64,000 nucleotides of DNA from Amycolatopsis australiensis (GTDB lineage Bacteria; Actinomycetota; Actinomycetes; Mycobacteriales; Pseudonocardiaceae). Made by a program: the position numbers and the translations under genes. The stretch's first letter is position 1. The number at the start of each line of letters is the position of its first letter. The stretch is taken from contig NZ_FPJG01000006.1 in the NCBI RefSeq assembly GCF_900119165.1, positions 6,820,001-6,884,000 of the forward strand, read 5' to 3'. The notes beneath the pieces were generated by a model, which ran no database searches, was not told the DNA's origin, and worked only from the letters and a program-made list of their open reading frames with translations. Shown piece after piece: positions 7,997 to 15,773 of the stretch.

Positions 7997-9145
7997 ATGC
8001 CTGTCGAAGCCCGCACCCGAGTCGCGCTGGGAGCACTCAGCGCGGCGTGCTTCGTGTCCGTGACGTCGGAAAACCTGCCCGTCGCCCTGCTGCCGCAGCT
8101 CGCCGCCGGGCTCGGGGCCGGCGACTCCGCGATCGGGCTGCTGATGACCGGGTACGCGCTGGTCGTCGCGGTGTCGGTGATCCCGCTGGTCGCCTGGACG
8201 TCCCGCTGGGACCGCCGGACGACCGCGCTGGTGACCCTCGGCATGGTCGTGGCGTCGAACGTGGTGCTCGCGCTCGCGCCGGCCTACTGGGTCGCGGTCG
8301 TCGCGCGGCTCGTGGCGGCCGCGGGTCACGGCGTGTTCTGGTCGGTCGTCGCGTCGATGGCCGCCCGGCTGCTGGGGCCCGGCCGGGGCGGCCGCGCGAC
8401 GGCGGTGGTGTTCGCCGGGAACTCCGTGGCCTTCCTCTTCGGGCTTTCGGTGAGCTCCTGGCTCGGCGCGACCCTCGGCTGGCGGACGGCGGTGCTGGCC
8501 GTGGCGGGCGTCGCGGCCGTCACGGCGCTGGTCATCCGCCTCACGGTCGGCCCGATGCCCGCGGAAGGGCCGTCCGGCGGGCCCCGGATCGTCGCCGACC
8601 GGGCGCTGGCGCCGGTGCACCTGGCGACGCTGCTGGTGGTCACCGGGCACTTCGCGGCGTTCACCTACATCACGGCGCTGATCGCGCACTACGTGCGGGT
8701 GACCGGCCCGGCGACCTCGGCGCTGCTGTTCGCCCACGGCGCGGCGGGCCTGGCCGGCCTGGTCCTGATCGGCCGCCACATCGACCGGCACCCGCGGGCG
8801 ACGGCGCTGGTCACGACGGCCGGCGTGGCCGCGTGCCTGCTGGTGCTCCTGGTCGTCCCGGGCCCGGTGGCCGCGGGGTCGGCGATCGTCGCGTGGGCCG
8901 CCCCGGCGGCCGGGATCGGCGTGGTGCTGCAGGGGGCCGTCCTGCGCGTGGCGAAGGGCCGCCCGGACCTCGCGTCGGCGGTCTACATCGTGGCGTTCCA
9001 GATCGGCATCGCGCTGGGCGCCGCGCTCGGCGGCCTCGGGCTGGACCACGACCTGCTCCCGGCGGCGGTGGCCATCGCGGTGGCGGGCGGCCTCACCTCG
9101 GCGCTCGTCGTGCGCCGCTCCCGGGCGTTCGGCTCACCGGCCTAG
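7997..9145 (+). CDS. MFS transporter, sugar-efflux/AraJ-like
   Basis: A 382-residue MFS protein with about twelve hydrophobic segments. It carries the N-terminal pattern of the sugar-efflux/DHA1 subgroup (ENLPVALLPQLAAGL, SAIGLLMTGYALVVA), a motif-A-like ARLVAAAGHGVFWSVVAS region and LIGRHIDRHPRAT in the centre of the second half. Export of sugars or small organic molecules is the family role. Transcription is probably repressed by the divergent LacI protein through the operator that touches this ATG. No Shine-Dalgarno sequence is possible in the remaining space. It overlaps the convergent regulator gene by 12 bases at the 3' end. Confidence 0.85.
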   Translation: MPVEARTRVALGALSAACFVSVTSENLPVALLPQLAAGLGAGDSAIGLLMTGYALVVAVSVIPLVAWTSRWDRRTTALVTLGMVVASNVVLALAPAYWVAVVARLVAAAGHGVFWSVVASMAARLLGPGRGGRATAVVFAGNSVAFLFGLSVSSWLGATLGWRTAVLAVAGVAAVTALVIRLTVGPMPAEGPSGGPRIVADRALAPVHLATLLVVTGHFAAFTYITALIAHYVRVTGPATSALLFAHGAAGLAGLVLIGRHIDRHPRATALVTTAGVAACLLVLLVVPGPVAAGSAIVAWAAPAAGIGVVLQGAVLRVAKGRPDLASAVYIVAFQIGIALGAALGGLGLDHDLLPAAVAIAVAGGLTSALVVRRSRAFGSPA

Positions 9146-11002
9146 GCGGTGCACCCGCAGCGCCAGCTGGATTTCCAGCGCGCGGTCCGGTGCCTGCCAG
9201 TCCTCCCCGAGCAGCGACGCCACCCGCTCCAGCCGCTGCACCACCGTGTTCACGTGGACGTGCAGCACGTCCTTCGTCCGCGCCAGCTGGGACCCGCTCG
9301 CGAAGTACGCCCGCAGCGTCGCCACCAGTTCCGTGCCCCGGCGCGCGTCGTAGTCCAGGACCGGCCCGAGCGTCCGGCGGACGAACCCCTCCAGGTCCGC
9401 GTGCTCGCCCAGCAGCTGGCCGAGGAACCCGAGCCCCGCCATCGCCGCGCCTTCGCCGGTCCGGCCCAGCGCCAGCAGCGCCCGGACGCAGCGCGCCGCT
9501 TCGCCGTGTGCCGCGGCGATCGCCGACGGCCCGCCCGCCGGGCCCGCGGCCCCCACCGTCACCGGACGGCCGGTCGCCGCGCCGAGGTCGGCCGCCACCC
9601 GGCGGGCCAGCTCGTCCGGGTCGCCCGTGCCCAGCAGCACGACCTCCTCCGCGTGCACCCCGACCAGCGTCGCGTGCCGGGCGGCCGCGCTCGCCAGCCG
9701 CCGCCGCGAGCCGCCGTCGGCGTGCGCGACCAGCACCGCGTGCGGTGCCGAGAGGTCGATGCCCAGCCGGCGTCCGCGCGCCAGCAGGGCGCGGGGATTG
9801 CGGTCCGGCGCGGTGAGCAGGTCGGTCAGCAGCTCGCCGCGGACCTCGTCCTCGGCCCGCACCACCGACCGCCGCAGCATCAGCAGCAGCGCCGTCACGA
9901 CGCCGGCGCGTTCGAACAGCCGCCGGTCCGGGTCGGCCAGCCCGTCGCGGCCGGCCAGCACCAGGCTGCCCAGCAGCTCGGGACCGGCCTGCACGGCGCA
10001 CACCCACGAGTCCTTCGTGGACACCGCACGCCCGGCGGCGCGGGCCGCGGCGAGCGCGTCCGGGTCCAGCGCGGCCGGCGCCGCGGAGCTCGCCAGCAGC
10101 GTGCCGTCGGCGTCGTAGACCGTGAGGTCGCCGTGCAGCACCCCGGCGACCGCGGCCGCCACGTCCGGCAGGTCGCCGCCGCGCAGCACGAGGTCGGTCA
10201 GCCGGTCGTGCGCGTCCTGGGCGCGTTCCATCGCCTCGTTGTGCGCGCGGATCGTCGCGTTCGCCTCGTTCAGCTCGGCGACGGCCCGCCGCGTCTGGTC
10301 GAGCAGGTTCGCGCTGTCCAGCGCGATCGCCGCGTGGTCGGCGAGCGAGGACAGCAGCGCGACCTCGTCCGGCGAGAACTCCCGTGTGGCCCGGTCGGAC
10401 GCGAAGAGCACGCCCAGCACCTTCGGGCCGATGGCCAGCGGGACGCCGAGGATCGCGGTCAGGCCCTCGTCCTCGACGCCCGAGTCGATGTGCCGGGTGT
10501 GCTTGAACCGCTCGTCGGTGAAGTAGTCCGACGTCGCGTACGGCCGCGCGGTCTGCGCGACCAGCCCGCCGAGGCCCTCCCCCATGCCGAGCACGATCTG
10601 CTGGAACTCGGCCGACACCGAGCCGTCGCTGACCCGGATGTAGGTCTTGCCCTCGGCCTCGTCGTTGAGCGACAGGTACGACACGTCGACGTTGAGCAGG
10701 GCCCGCGCCCGCCGGACGATCGAGCGCAGCACGGTGTCCGGATCGGACAGTGCGGCGAGCTCGCTCGCGGTGTCGAACAGCGCCCCGAGCTGGGCTTCGC
10801 GCCGCCGGTGCTCTTCGAGGGTCTCGCGGATCCGCAGGGCCAGCTCACCCGCGCTGGCCAGTGCGGCGAGGTCGGCCGCGTCGAGCGCGCCCTCGGCCCG
10901 GGCGGCCACGACGACGTGCGCCAGCTGCTCGCTGCTCGCCCCGGAGGCGAGCAGGTCGAGCAGCCGGCGCAGCGCGTCCGTCGGTGCGGTCACGGCCGTC
11001 AT
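9134..11002 (-). CDS. GAF and PucR/CdaR-type transcriptional regulator
   Basis: A 622-residue regulator. A GAF sensor domain lies at about residues 70-215 (AELAALSDPDTVLRSIVRRARALLNVDVSYL through SLADHAAIALDSANLL). A short coiled coil follows (RRAVAELNEANATIRAHNEAMERAQ). The C-terminus holds the PucR-type helix-turn-helix (about 560-620; LVATLRAYFASGSQLARTKDVLHVHVNTVVQRLERV). These proteins usually activate a neighbouring catabolic operon on binding a metabolite. The ATG lies one base after the stop of the MHS transporter gene, making it the third gene of an SDR-transporter-regulator operon, which it presumably controls. Confidence 0.88.
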   Translation of the reverse strand: MTAVTAPTDALRRLLDLLASGASSEQLAHVVVAARAEGALDAADLAALASAGELALRIRETLEEHRRREAQLGALFDTASELAALSDPDTVLRSIVRRARALLNVDVSYLSLNDEAEGKTYIRVSDGSVSAEFQQIVLGMGEGLGGLVAQTARPYATSDYFTDERFKHTRHIDSGVEDEGLTAILGVPLAIGPKVLGVLFASDRATREFSPDEVALLSSLADHAAIALDSANLLDQTRRAVAELNEANATIRAHNEAMERAQDAHDRLTDLVLRGGDLPDVAAAVAGVLHGDLTVYDADGTLLASSAAPAALDPDALAAARAAGRAVSTKDSWVCAVQAGPELLGSLVLAGRDGLADPDRRLFERAGVVTALLLMLRRSVVRAEDEVRGELLTDLLTAPDRNPRALLARGRRLGIDLSAPHAVLVAHADGGSRRRLASAAARHATLVGVHAEEVVLLGTGDPDELARRVAADLGAATGRPVTVGAAGPAGGPSAIAAAHGEAARCVRALLALGRTGEGAAMAGLGFLGQLLGEHADLEGFVRRTLGPVLDYDARRGTELVATLRAYFASGSQLARTKDVLHVHVNTVVQRLERVASLLGEDWQAPDRALEIQLALRVHRLGR

Positions 11003-11003
11003 G

Positions 11004-12332
11004 CTAGGGCGAAACGACCACCGTCTCCGCTTCGACGTCGTCGTCGTGCAGCGACTCGCCGCGCGTCTCGCGCGCCGCGAGCAGCGCGATCACCGTCAGC
11101 ACGCACATCGCGGCGACGTACAGCGACACCGGCACGGTGCTGCCCCACGCGGAGAACAGCGCCACGGCGACCAGCGGCGCGACGGCCCCGGCGGCGATCG
11201 AGGACAGCTGGCCGCCGACGGACAGGCCCGTGTAGCGCACCCGGGTCGGGAACTGCTCGGCGAAGAAGGCGGCCTGCGGGCCGTACATCGCGCCGTGCAG
11301 CAGCAGCCCGACGGTCGTCGCCAGCACGATCACCGCCGACGACTTCGTGTCCAGCAGCGCGAAGAACGCGAAGCTCCACACGGCCATGCCGATCGCGCCG
11401 GTCAGGTACACCGGACGGCGGCCGACGCGGTCGGACAGCGCGCCCCACAGCGGGATCGTCGCGAAGTGCACGGCCGAGCCGATCAGCACCGCGCCGAGGC
11501 CGACGCCCTTGGGCAGGTGCAGCCCGGTCGTGACGTACACGAGGATGAACGCGGTCAGGACGTAGTACGAGACGTTTTCGGCCATCCGGGCGCCGATCGT
11601 GACGAGCACCTGACGCCAGCTGTGGCGGAAGACGTCGACGACCGGCACGTGCTTCTCGCCGCGGCGCTCGGCCTGCTTCTGGGCGGCGAGGAACACCGGC
11701 GACTCGGAGACGGCCAGCCGGATCCACAGCCCGATCAGCAGCAGCACGGCCGAAAGCAGGAACGGGACCCGCCAGCCCCAGGACATGAACGTCGCGTCCG
11801 ACTGCGTCGCGGACAGGATCGCCAGCACGGCGGTGGCCAGCAGGTTACCGCCCGGCGCGCCGCACTGCGGCCAGCTCGCCCAGAATCCGCGGCGGCGGTC
11901 GTCGCCGTGCTCGGAGACGATCAGGACCGCGCCACCCCATTCGCCGCCGAGCGCGAAGCCCTGGACGAGGCGAAGGAGCGTCAGCAGCAGCGGAGCCGCG
12001 ACGCCCGCCGACGCGTACGTCGGCAGGACGCCCATCAGCGCGGTCGAGCCGCCCATCAGCACCAGGCTGACGACCAGCAGCTTCTTGCGTCCGAGCCGGT
12101 CGCCGAAGTGGCCGAACACGAGGCCGCCGACCGGGCGGGCCAGGAACCCGACGGCGTAGGTCAGGAACGCCAGCAGCGTGCCGGTGAGCGGGTTGGCCGT
12201 CGGGAAGAACAGCTTGTTGAAGACGAGGGCGGCGGCCGAGGTGTAGAGGAAGAAGTCGTACCACTCGATGGTGGTGCCGATCAGGCTCGCGCCGACGATC
12301 TTGGCGATCGCCGACCGGTTCGGTTGACTCAC
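11004..12332 (-). CDS. MHS-family MFS transporter (organic acid uptake, 3-hydroxybutyrate candidate)
   Basis: A 442-residue metabolite:H+ symporter. The start GTG at 12332 follows GGAAGTGGAG; longer readings run into the SDR gene and are rejected. Family signatures are IGTTIEWYDFFLYTSAAALVF (first helix), GGLVFGHFGDRLGRKKLLV (motif A), RLVQGFALGGEWGGAVLIVSEH (helix 4) and WGALSDRVGRRPVYL in the second half. MHS proteins import small carboxylates. It sits between a 3-hydroxybutyrate dehydrogenase-like SDR (37-bp gap upstream) and a PucR regulator (1-bp gap downstream), so 3-hydroxybutyrate or a similar hydroxy acid is the best substrate guess. Confidence 0.88.
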   Translation of the reverse strand: MSQPNRSAIAKIVGASLIGTTIEWYDFFLYTSAAALVFNKLFFPTANPLTGTLLAFLTYAVGFLARPVGGLVFGHFGDRLGRKKLLVVSLVLMGGSTALMGVLPTYASAGVAAPLLLTLLRLVQGFALGGEWGGAVLIVSEHGDDRRRGFWASWPQCGAPGGNLLATAVLAILSATQSDATFMSWGWRVPFLLSAVLLLIGLWIRLAVSESPVFLAAQKQAERRGEKHVPVVDVFRHSWRQVLVTIGARMAENVSYYVLTAFILVYVTTGLHLPKGVGLGAVLIGSAVHFATIPLWGALSDRVGRRPVYLTGAIGMAVWSFAFFALLDTKSSAVIVLATTVGLLLHGAMYGPQAAFFAEQFPTRVRYTGLSVGGQLSSIAAGAVAPLVAVALFSAWGSTVPVSLYVAAMCVLTVIALLAARETRGESLHDDDVEAETVVVSP

Positions 12333-12369
12333 TGCGGGCTCCACTTCCTTGTGGGGTTGGCGCTGGCGG

Positions 12370-13119
12370 CTAAGCGGCGGTCCAGCCGCCGTCGAGGGGG
12401 ATGGAGGCCCCGGTGACGTGGCCGGCGTGCGTGCCGCACAGCCACACCACCAGGGAGGCGACGTCGTCCGGTTCGATGAGCTCCTTGATCGCGGCGCGCT
12501 TGAGGAGGACCTCGGCGACGACGTCGTCACGCGGGATGCCGTGCTCGGCGGCCTGCGCGTCGATCTGGCCGTCGACGAGCGGGGTGCGGACGTACCCGGG
12601 GTTGACGCAGTTGCTGGTGACGCCGTGCTCGGCGCCTTCGAGGGCGGCGACCTTGGAGAGCCCTTCGAGCCCGTGCTTCGCGGCGACGTAGGCGGCTTTG
12701 TAGGGCGACGCGCGAAGCCCGTGGACGCTCGACATGTTGACGATCCGGCCCCAGCCCCGGGCGTACATCGACGGCAGCGTGCGCCGGATGAGCAGGAAGG
12801 GCGCGGTGACCATCAGGGACTGGATCCGGCTGAAGACGTCCGGCGGGAAGTCCTCGAGGGGCGCGACGTGCTGGATCCCGGCGTTGTTGACGAGGATGTC
12901 GACTTCGGCGGGCAGCCCGTCGATCGCCGCGGCGTCGGTGAGGTCGGCGGCGTGCGCCCACCCGCCGACGGCCCCGGCGGCGGCTTCGGCGGCGGCTCCG
13001 TCGATGTCGACGACGTGCACCTTGGCCCCGGCCGCGGCGAGGGCCCGGACGCAGGCCAGGCCGATACCGCCGGCGCCGCCGGTGACGAGGGCGGTGCGCC
13101 CGTCCAGATCGCTGGTCAT
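12370..13119 (-). CDS. Short-chain dehydrogenase, D-3-hydroxybutyrate dehydrogenase-like
   Basis: A 249-residue classical SDR. It shows TGGAGGIGLA for NAD(P) binding (about residues 13-22), NNAGIQHVAPLEDF, catalytic serine in VNMSSVHG (about 138) and the YxxxK pair in KAAYVAAKHGLEGL (about 151-155). The C-terminus TGASIPLDGGWTAA and the sequence HVAPLEDFPP are typical of 3-hydroxybutyrate dehydrogenase, which oxidises 3-hydroxybutyrate to acetoacetate. The ATG at 13119 was chosen on family length; no strong ribosome site is visible. First gene of an operon with an MHS transporter and a PucR regulator. Substrate is inferred from these motifs and the operon. Confidence 0.82.
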   Translation of the reverse strand: MTSDLDGRTALVTGGAGGIGLACVRALAAAGAKVHVVDIDGAAAEAAAGAVGGWAHAADLTDAAAIDGLPAEVDILVNNAGIQHVAPLEDFPPDVFSRIQSLMVTAPFLLIRRTLPSMYARGWGRIVNMSSVHGLRASPYKAAYVAAKHGLEGLSKVAALEGAEHGVTSNCVNPGYVRTPLVDGQIDAQAAEHGIPRDDVVAEVLLKRAAIKELIEPDDVASLVVWLCGTHAGHVTGASIPLDGGWTAA

Positions 13120-13253
13120 GGACGGGAACGGTAAGCGTGACCCGGGTCGCGGGCCATGTGCGCGGCAACTACAGCTGAGGAAGATACTGTGGTGCACGGC
13201 CACATCCGGGCGGTCACTGGCCGGGTTCGACGACGACCTGGACGAAGCCGCCC

Positions 13254-13750
13254 GAATCCCGCATGGGCGAGCGACTGGTCGAGGCGGTCATGACCGCGCT
13301 GGACGAGCAGACCGTCACCGTCCCGGGCAGCCGCCGCCGCGACCACCATGCTGCCGTGGCTGGCCGCAGCCTGAAACCGTTCTCCAGCAGCGCAAACAGG
13401 CCGCCGAGCAGGTTGACGCGGAAACTCGATGCGCACCCGCTTGCCGGGTCCTGACCTCGATGCCCGGCATCGGCGCCGGGACCGCAGCCCGCATCCCCCT
13501 GGGAGTCGGCTTCGCCGGCTCCGGGCAGCTGGCCGCCTACGCCGGCATCGCTCCAGCCACCCGCACCTCCGGCACGTCGATCAACGGCGAACACCGCGCC
13601 CGCTCCGGCAGCCGCCAGCTCGAACGCGCGTTCTTCTCGCCGTCTTAGCCGGACCTACTACGCCAGGAAGAGACGAGGGCAAGAAGCACAACGCCGCCGT
13701 CATCTTCCTGGTGCGCCAACGGTGCGACGTCCTCTACGCCAGGCCGTGCC
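13254..13750 (+). pseudogene. Decayed IS110-family transposase remnant
   Basis: Pieces of the C-terminal half of an IS110/IS116-type transposase appear in order but in three frames: MGERLVEAVMTALDEQTVTV at about 13263, ETVLQQRKQAAEQVD at about 13376, LDAHPLAG at about 13428, then VLTSMPGIGAGTAARI with QLAAYAGIAPATRTSGTSI to a stop near 13648, and EGKKHNAAVIFLVRQRC at about 13680-13745. At least three frameshifts and the missing N-terminal DEDD half make it non-functional. No terminal repeats were identified. It separates the 3-hydroxybutyrate-type operon from the next gene. Confidence 0.85.
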
Positions 13751-13791
13751 GACGTTGGTGTCACAAATCCGTGTCAGGTTTGCTGCCCGTC

Positions 13792-14232
13792 ATGGACCCG
13801 GACCACGCCCTCCTGACCCGGCTGCGCGACCTCGCCGAAACGCTCCCCGGCGACGTCTCCTGGCTCACCGGCCCGCCCCTGCGCGCAGACGGGATGCGCG
13901 ACCTCGGGGAGCGTCTTTCCTGCCTCGGCGCGGACCTGATCAGCCGCGCCGGCGTGCTCGACGAAATCGCCGCCGCCCGGCTGCCTGCGCACGGCTGGAT
14001 CCCCGAGTGCGGGCCCGATCCGCGCCGCCGGCTCGCTCACTACGTCGGCCGCGGGGAGGTCCGGCTGGGCCTGATCTACTTCGCGAGCTGCGGCGCCGGC
14101 TGTTTCCCGTTCTACGGCACCGACCCGGCCGGGAAGACGGCCCGGCACGAGCGGTGCGACAAGTGCGTCAAGGAGGCCTACCGGATCATGAGCGTCCAGC
14201 CAGTACGGACAGATAGTGCGCGTTCGTCATGA
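13792..14232 (+). CDS. Hypothetical protein with a cysteine-rich C-terminal segment
   Basis: Not recognised. The 146-residue product has a helical N-terminal half (RLRDLAETLPGDVSWLTG) and, near residues 95-125, a CGAGC ... CDKC arrangement with a nearby histidine (ARHERCDKC) that could bind zinc. ATG at 13792 is chosen because the frame upstream is transposase remnant; no strong ribosome site is visible, so the start is provisional. Its final 47 bases overlap the convergent VOC gene, which weakens confidence in its 3' end. It may be a small redox or DNA-associated protein, but no function is claimed. Confidence 0.5.
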   Translation: MDPDHALLTRLRDLAETLPGDVSWLTGPPLRADGMRDLGERLSCLGADLISRAGVLDEIAAARLPAHGWIPECGPDPRRRLAHYVGRGEVRLGLIYFASCGAGCFPFYGTDPAGKTARHERCDKCVKEAYRIMSVQPVRTDSARSS

Positions 14233-14578
14233 CGCCGAGCACGTTGCCGAACGGGTCGACGACCGAGGCCGTCACGAACCCGGGCCCGCGCTCGGTGATC
14301 GGCTCGTGCTCCTGCGCGCCCAGCTCGTGCAGGCGCGCGACGGCCGCCCCGAGGTCGTCGACGTGCCAGTAGACGATCTCGCCGCCCGGCCCGCCCGTGC
14401 TCGCCGCGACGTACCGGCGGTCGATCAGGCCGAGTTCGTGCTGGAAATCGCCGATCCGGAACTCGGCGTACCCGGGCCGGCAGAAGTACGGCTCGACGCC
14501 GAGGAACTCGGTGTACCAGGCCCGCGCGGCCGCGTGGTCGTCGGCGAAGTAGGAAACGGTGGCCATTCCTCGCAGCAT
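14186..14578 (-). CDS. VOC-family (glyoxalase/bleomycin-resistance fold) protein
   Basis: A 130-residue protein with one vicinal-oxygen-chelate unit pair: MATVSYFADDHAAARAWYTEFLG at the N-terminus, YWHVDDLGAAVARLHELGAQ in the middle and FVTASVVDPFGNVLGVM at the end. ATG at 14578 follows AAGGAG at ideal spacing. It is divergent from a WYL-domain regulator, with a perfect palindrome between them, so expression is probably set by that regulator. Substrate unknown; single-VOC proteins of this type include lyases, dioxygenases and antibiotic-binding proteins. Confidence 0.85.
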   Translation of the reverse strand: MLRGMATVSYFADDHAAARAWYTEFLGVEPYFCRPGYAEFRIGDFQHELGLIDRRYVAASTGGPGGEIVYWHVDDLGAAVARLHELGAQEHEPITERGPGFVTASVVDPFGNVLGVMTNAHYLSVLAGRS

Positions 14579-14620
14579 GTCTGCTCCTTCTCAAGCGGTG
14601 TGCCGCCAGCATGCGGAGCG

Positions 14621-14645
14621 AAAGTGCTCATCGACTGAGCACTTT
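14621..14645. promoter_or_regulatory. 10-bp inverted repeat, candidate WYL-regulator operator
   Basis: AAAGTGCTCA (14621-14630) and TGAGCACTTT (14636-14645) form a perfect inverted repeat around a 5-base spacer in the gap between the VOC gene and the WYL regulator gene, 19 bases before the regulator ATG. The position fits autorepression plus control of the VOC gene. Confidence 0.65.
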
Positions 14646-14663
14646 GTCTGCCATGCTTGTCCC

Positions 14664-15593
14664 ATGCGCGCCGACCGTCTCGTGGCCACCCTCCTGCTCA
14701 TGCAGGCGCGTGGCCGCGTCACGGCCGCGGAACTGGCGGCCGAGCTGGAGATCTCCGTCGCGACGGCCCGCCGCGACCTCGAAGCGCTCTCGGCGGCCGG
14801 CGTACCCGTCTACCCGCAGCCCGGCCGCGGCGGCGGCTGGCAGCTGGTCGGAGGCGCGCGGACGGACCTGTCCGGGCTGACGGCGCGCGAGGCGCGGGCC
14901 CTCTTCGTCCTGGCGGGTCCGGCCGCGGGCGCCTCCCCGGAGGTCAAGTCCGCGCTGCGGAAGCTGATGGGCGCGCTGCCGGGCACGTTCCGCGCGGACG
15001 CCGAGGCGGCCGCGGACGCGGTGGTCGTCGACCAGGCGGGCTGGGGCGAGCGTCCGAAGCCGCGGCCGCCGGTCGCCGAGCTGCTGCGGGAAGCGGTCAT
15101 CGCGCGCCGTCGCGTCCGCTTCACCTACACCGGGCGTGAGCGGCTGGTGGACCCGTGGGGCCTGGCCGACAAGGACGACGTCTGGTACCTGGTCGCCGGG
15201 ACCGACCAGGGCCGGCGGACGTTCCGGGTGGACCGGATCGCCGGGGCCGTCGTGACCGGAGAGGCCGCGGACCGGCCGCCGGACCTCGAACTGGCGGCGG
15301 TGTGGCGGGAGGTCGTCGAAGAGATGGAGCGGCGCCGGTCGCTCCTGAGCGCGGACGTCGTGCTGGACCGGCGGTACTTCGGGGTGCTGCGTGACCGGTT
15401 CGGGCGGCACTGCGAGCTGGTCGCGGAGCTGCCGGGCGACCGGGTCCGGGCGCGGGTCGCGGCGGCCGCGCCGGTCATGATCGCGCAGGAGCTGGCGGGG
15501 TGGGGCGCGCTCGTCGAGGTCGAACGGCCGGACTCGGTGACGGCCGAGCTCGCGCGGCTCGGCGGCGAGCTGATCGCCCGTTATGCTCGGTGA
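14664..15593 (+). CDS. YafY/WYL-domain transcriptional regulator
   Basis: A 309-residue regulator: N-terminal winged helix-turn-helix of the HTH_11 type (RADRLVATLLLMQARGRVTAAELAAELEISVATARRDLEAL, residues 2-42), a WYL ligand domain in the middle (VRFTYTGRERLVDPWGLADKDDVWYLVAG, about 150-180) and the C-terminal WCX extension (about 235-305). WYL proteins sense a small ligand or nucleic acid fragment. ATG at 14664 puts the HTH at the very N-terminus, as usual; the longer frame upstream lacks support. Divergent from the VOC gene with a palindrome between. Confidence 0.88.
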   Translation: MRADRLVATLLLMQARGRVTAAELAAELEISVATARRDLEALSAAGVPVYPQPGRGGGWQLVGGARTDLSGLTAREARALFVLAGPAAGASPEVKSALRKLMGALPGTFRADAEAAADAVVVDQAGWGERPKPRPPVAELLREAVIARRRVRFTYTGRERLVDPWGLADKDDVWYLVAGTDQGRRTFRVDRIAGAVVTGEAADRPPDLELAAVWREVVEEMERRRSLLSADVVLDRRYFGVLRDRFGRHCELVAELPGDRVRARVAAAAPVMIAQELAGWGALVEVERPDSVTAELARLGGELIARYAR

Positions 15594-15773
15594 ACGGCGT
15601 TAATCACTCCTCTGTGGACATGGGAGGACCTACTACGAGTGTCCGTTACTCTCCGGTACCTGGCCGTTCGGAGTATCCGTGATCACCCGTTTGCTGCTAA
15701 TGTGACGCGTCCGTGACCTGAACGTGCGTTCGGTGCCACCTGGACTCCCGAGAGCCTGCGACGAGGGCAGACG
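15594..15773. other. 180-bp leader of the SRPBCC/acyl-CoA-synthetase gene
   Basis: No gene is seen. The stretch is AT-richer than surrounding sequence and contains TGTCCGTTACTCTCCGG and GGAGTATCCGTGATCA near 15639-15685, loosely inverted copies of a TCCG/CGGA core. It likely carries the promoter of the following gene. No firm -10/-35 pair is assigned. Confidence 0.35.
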
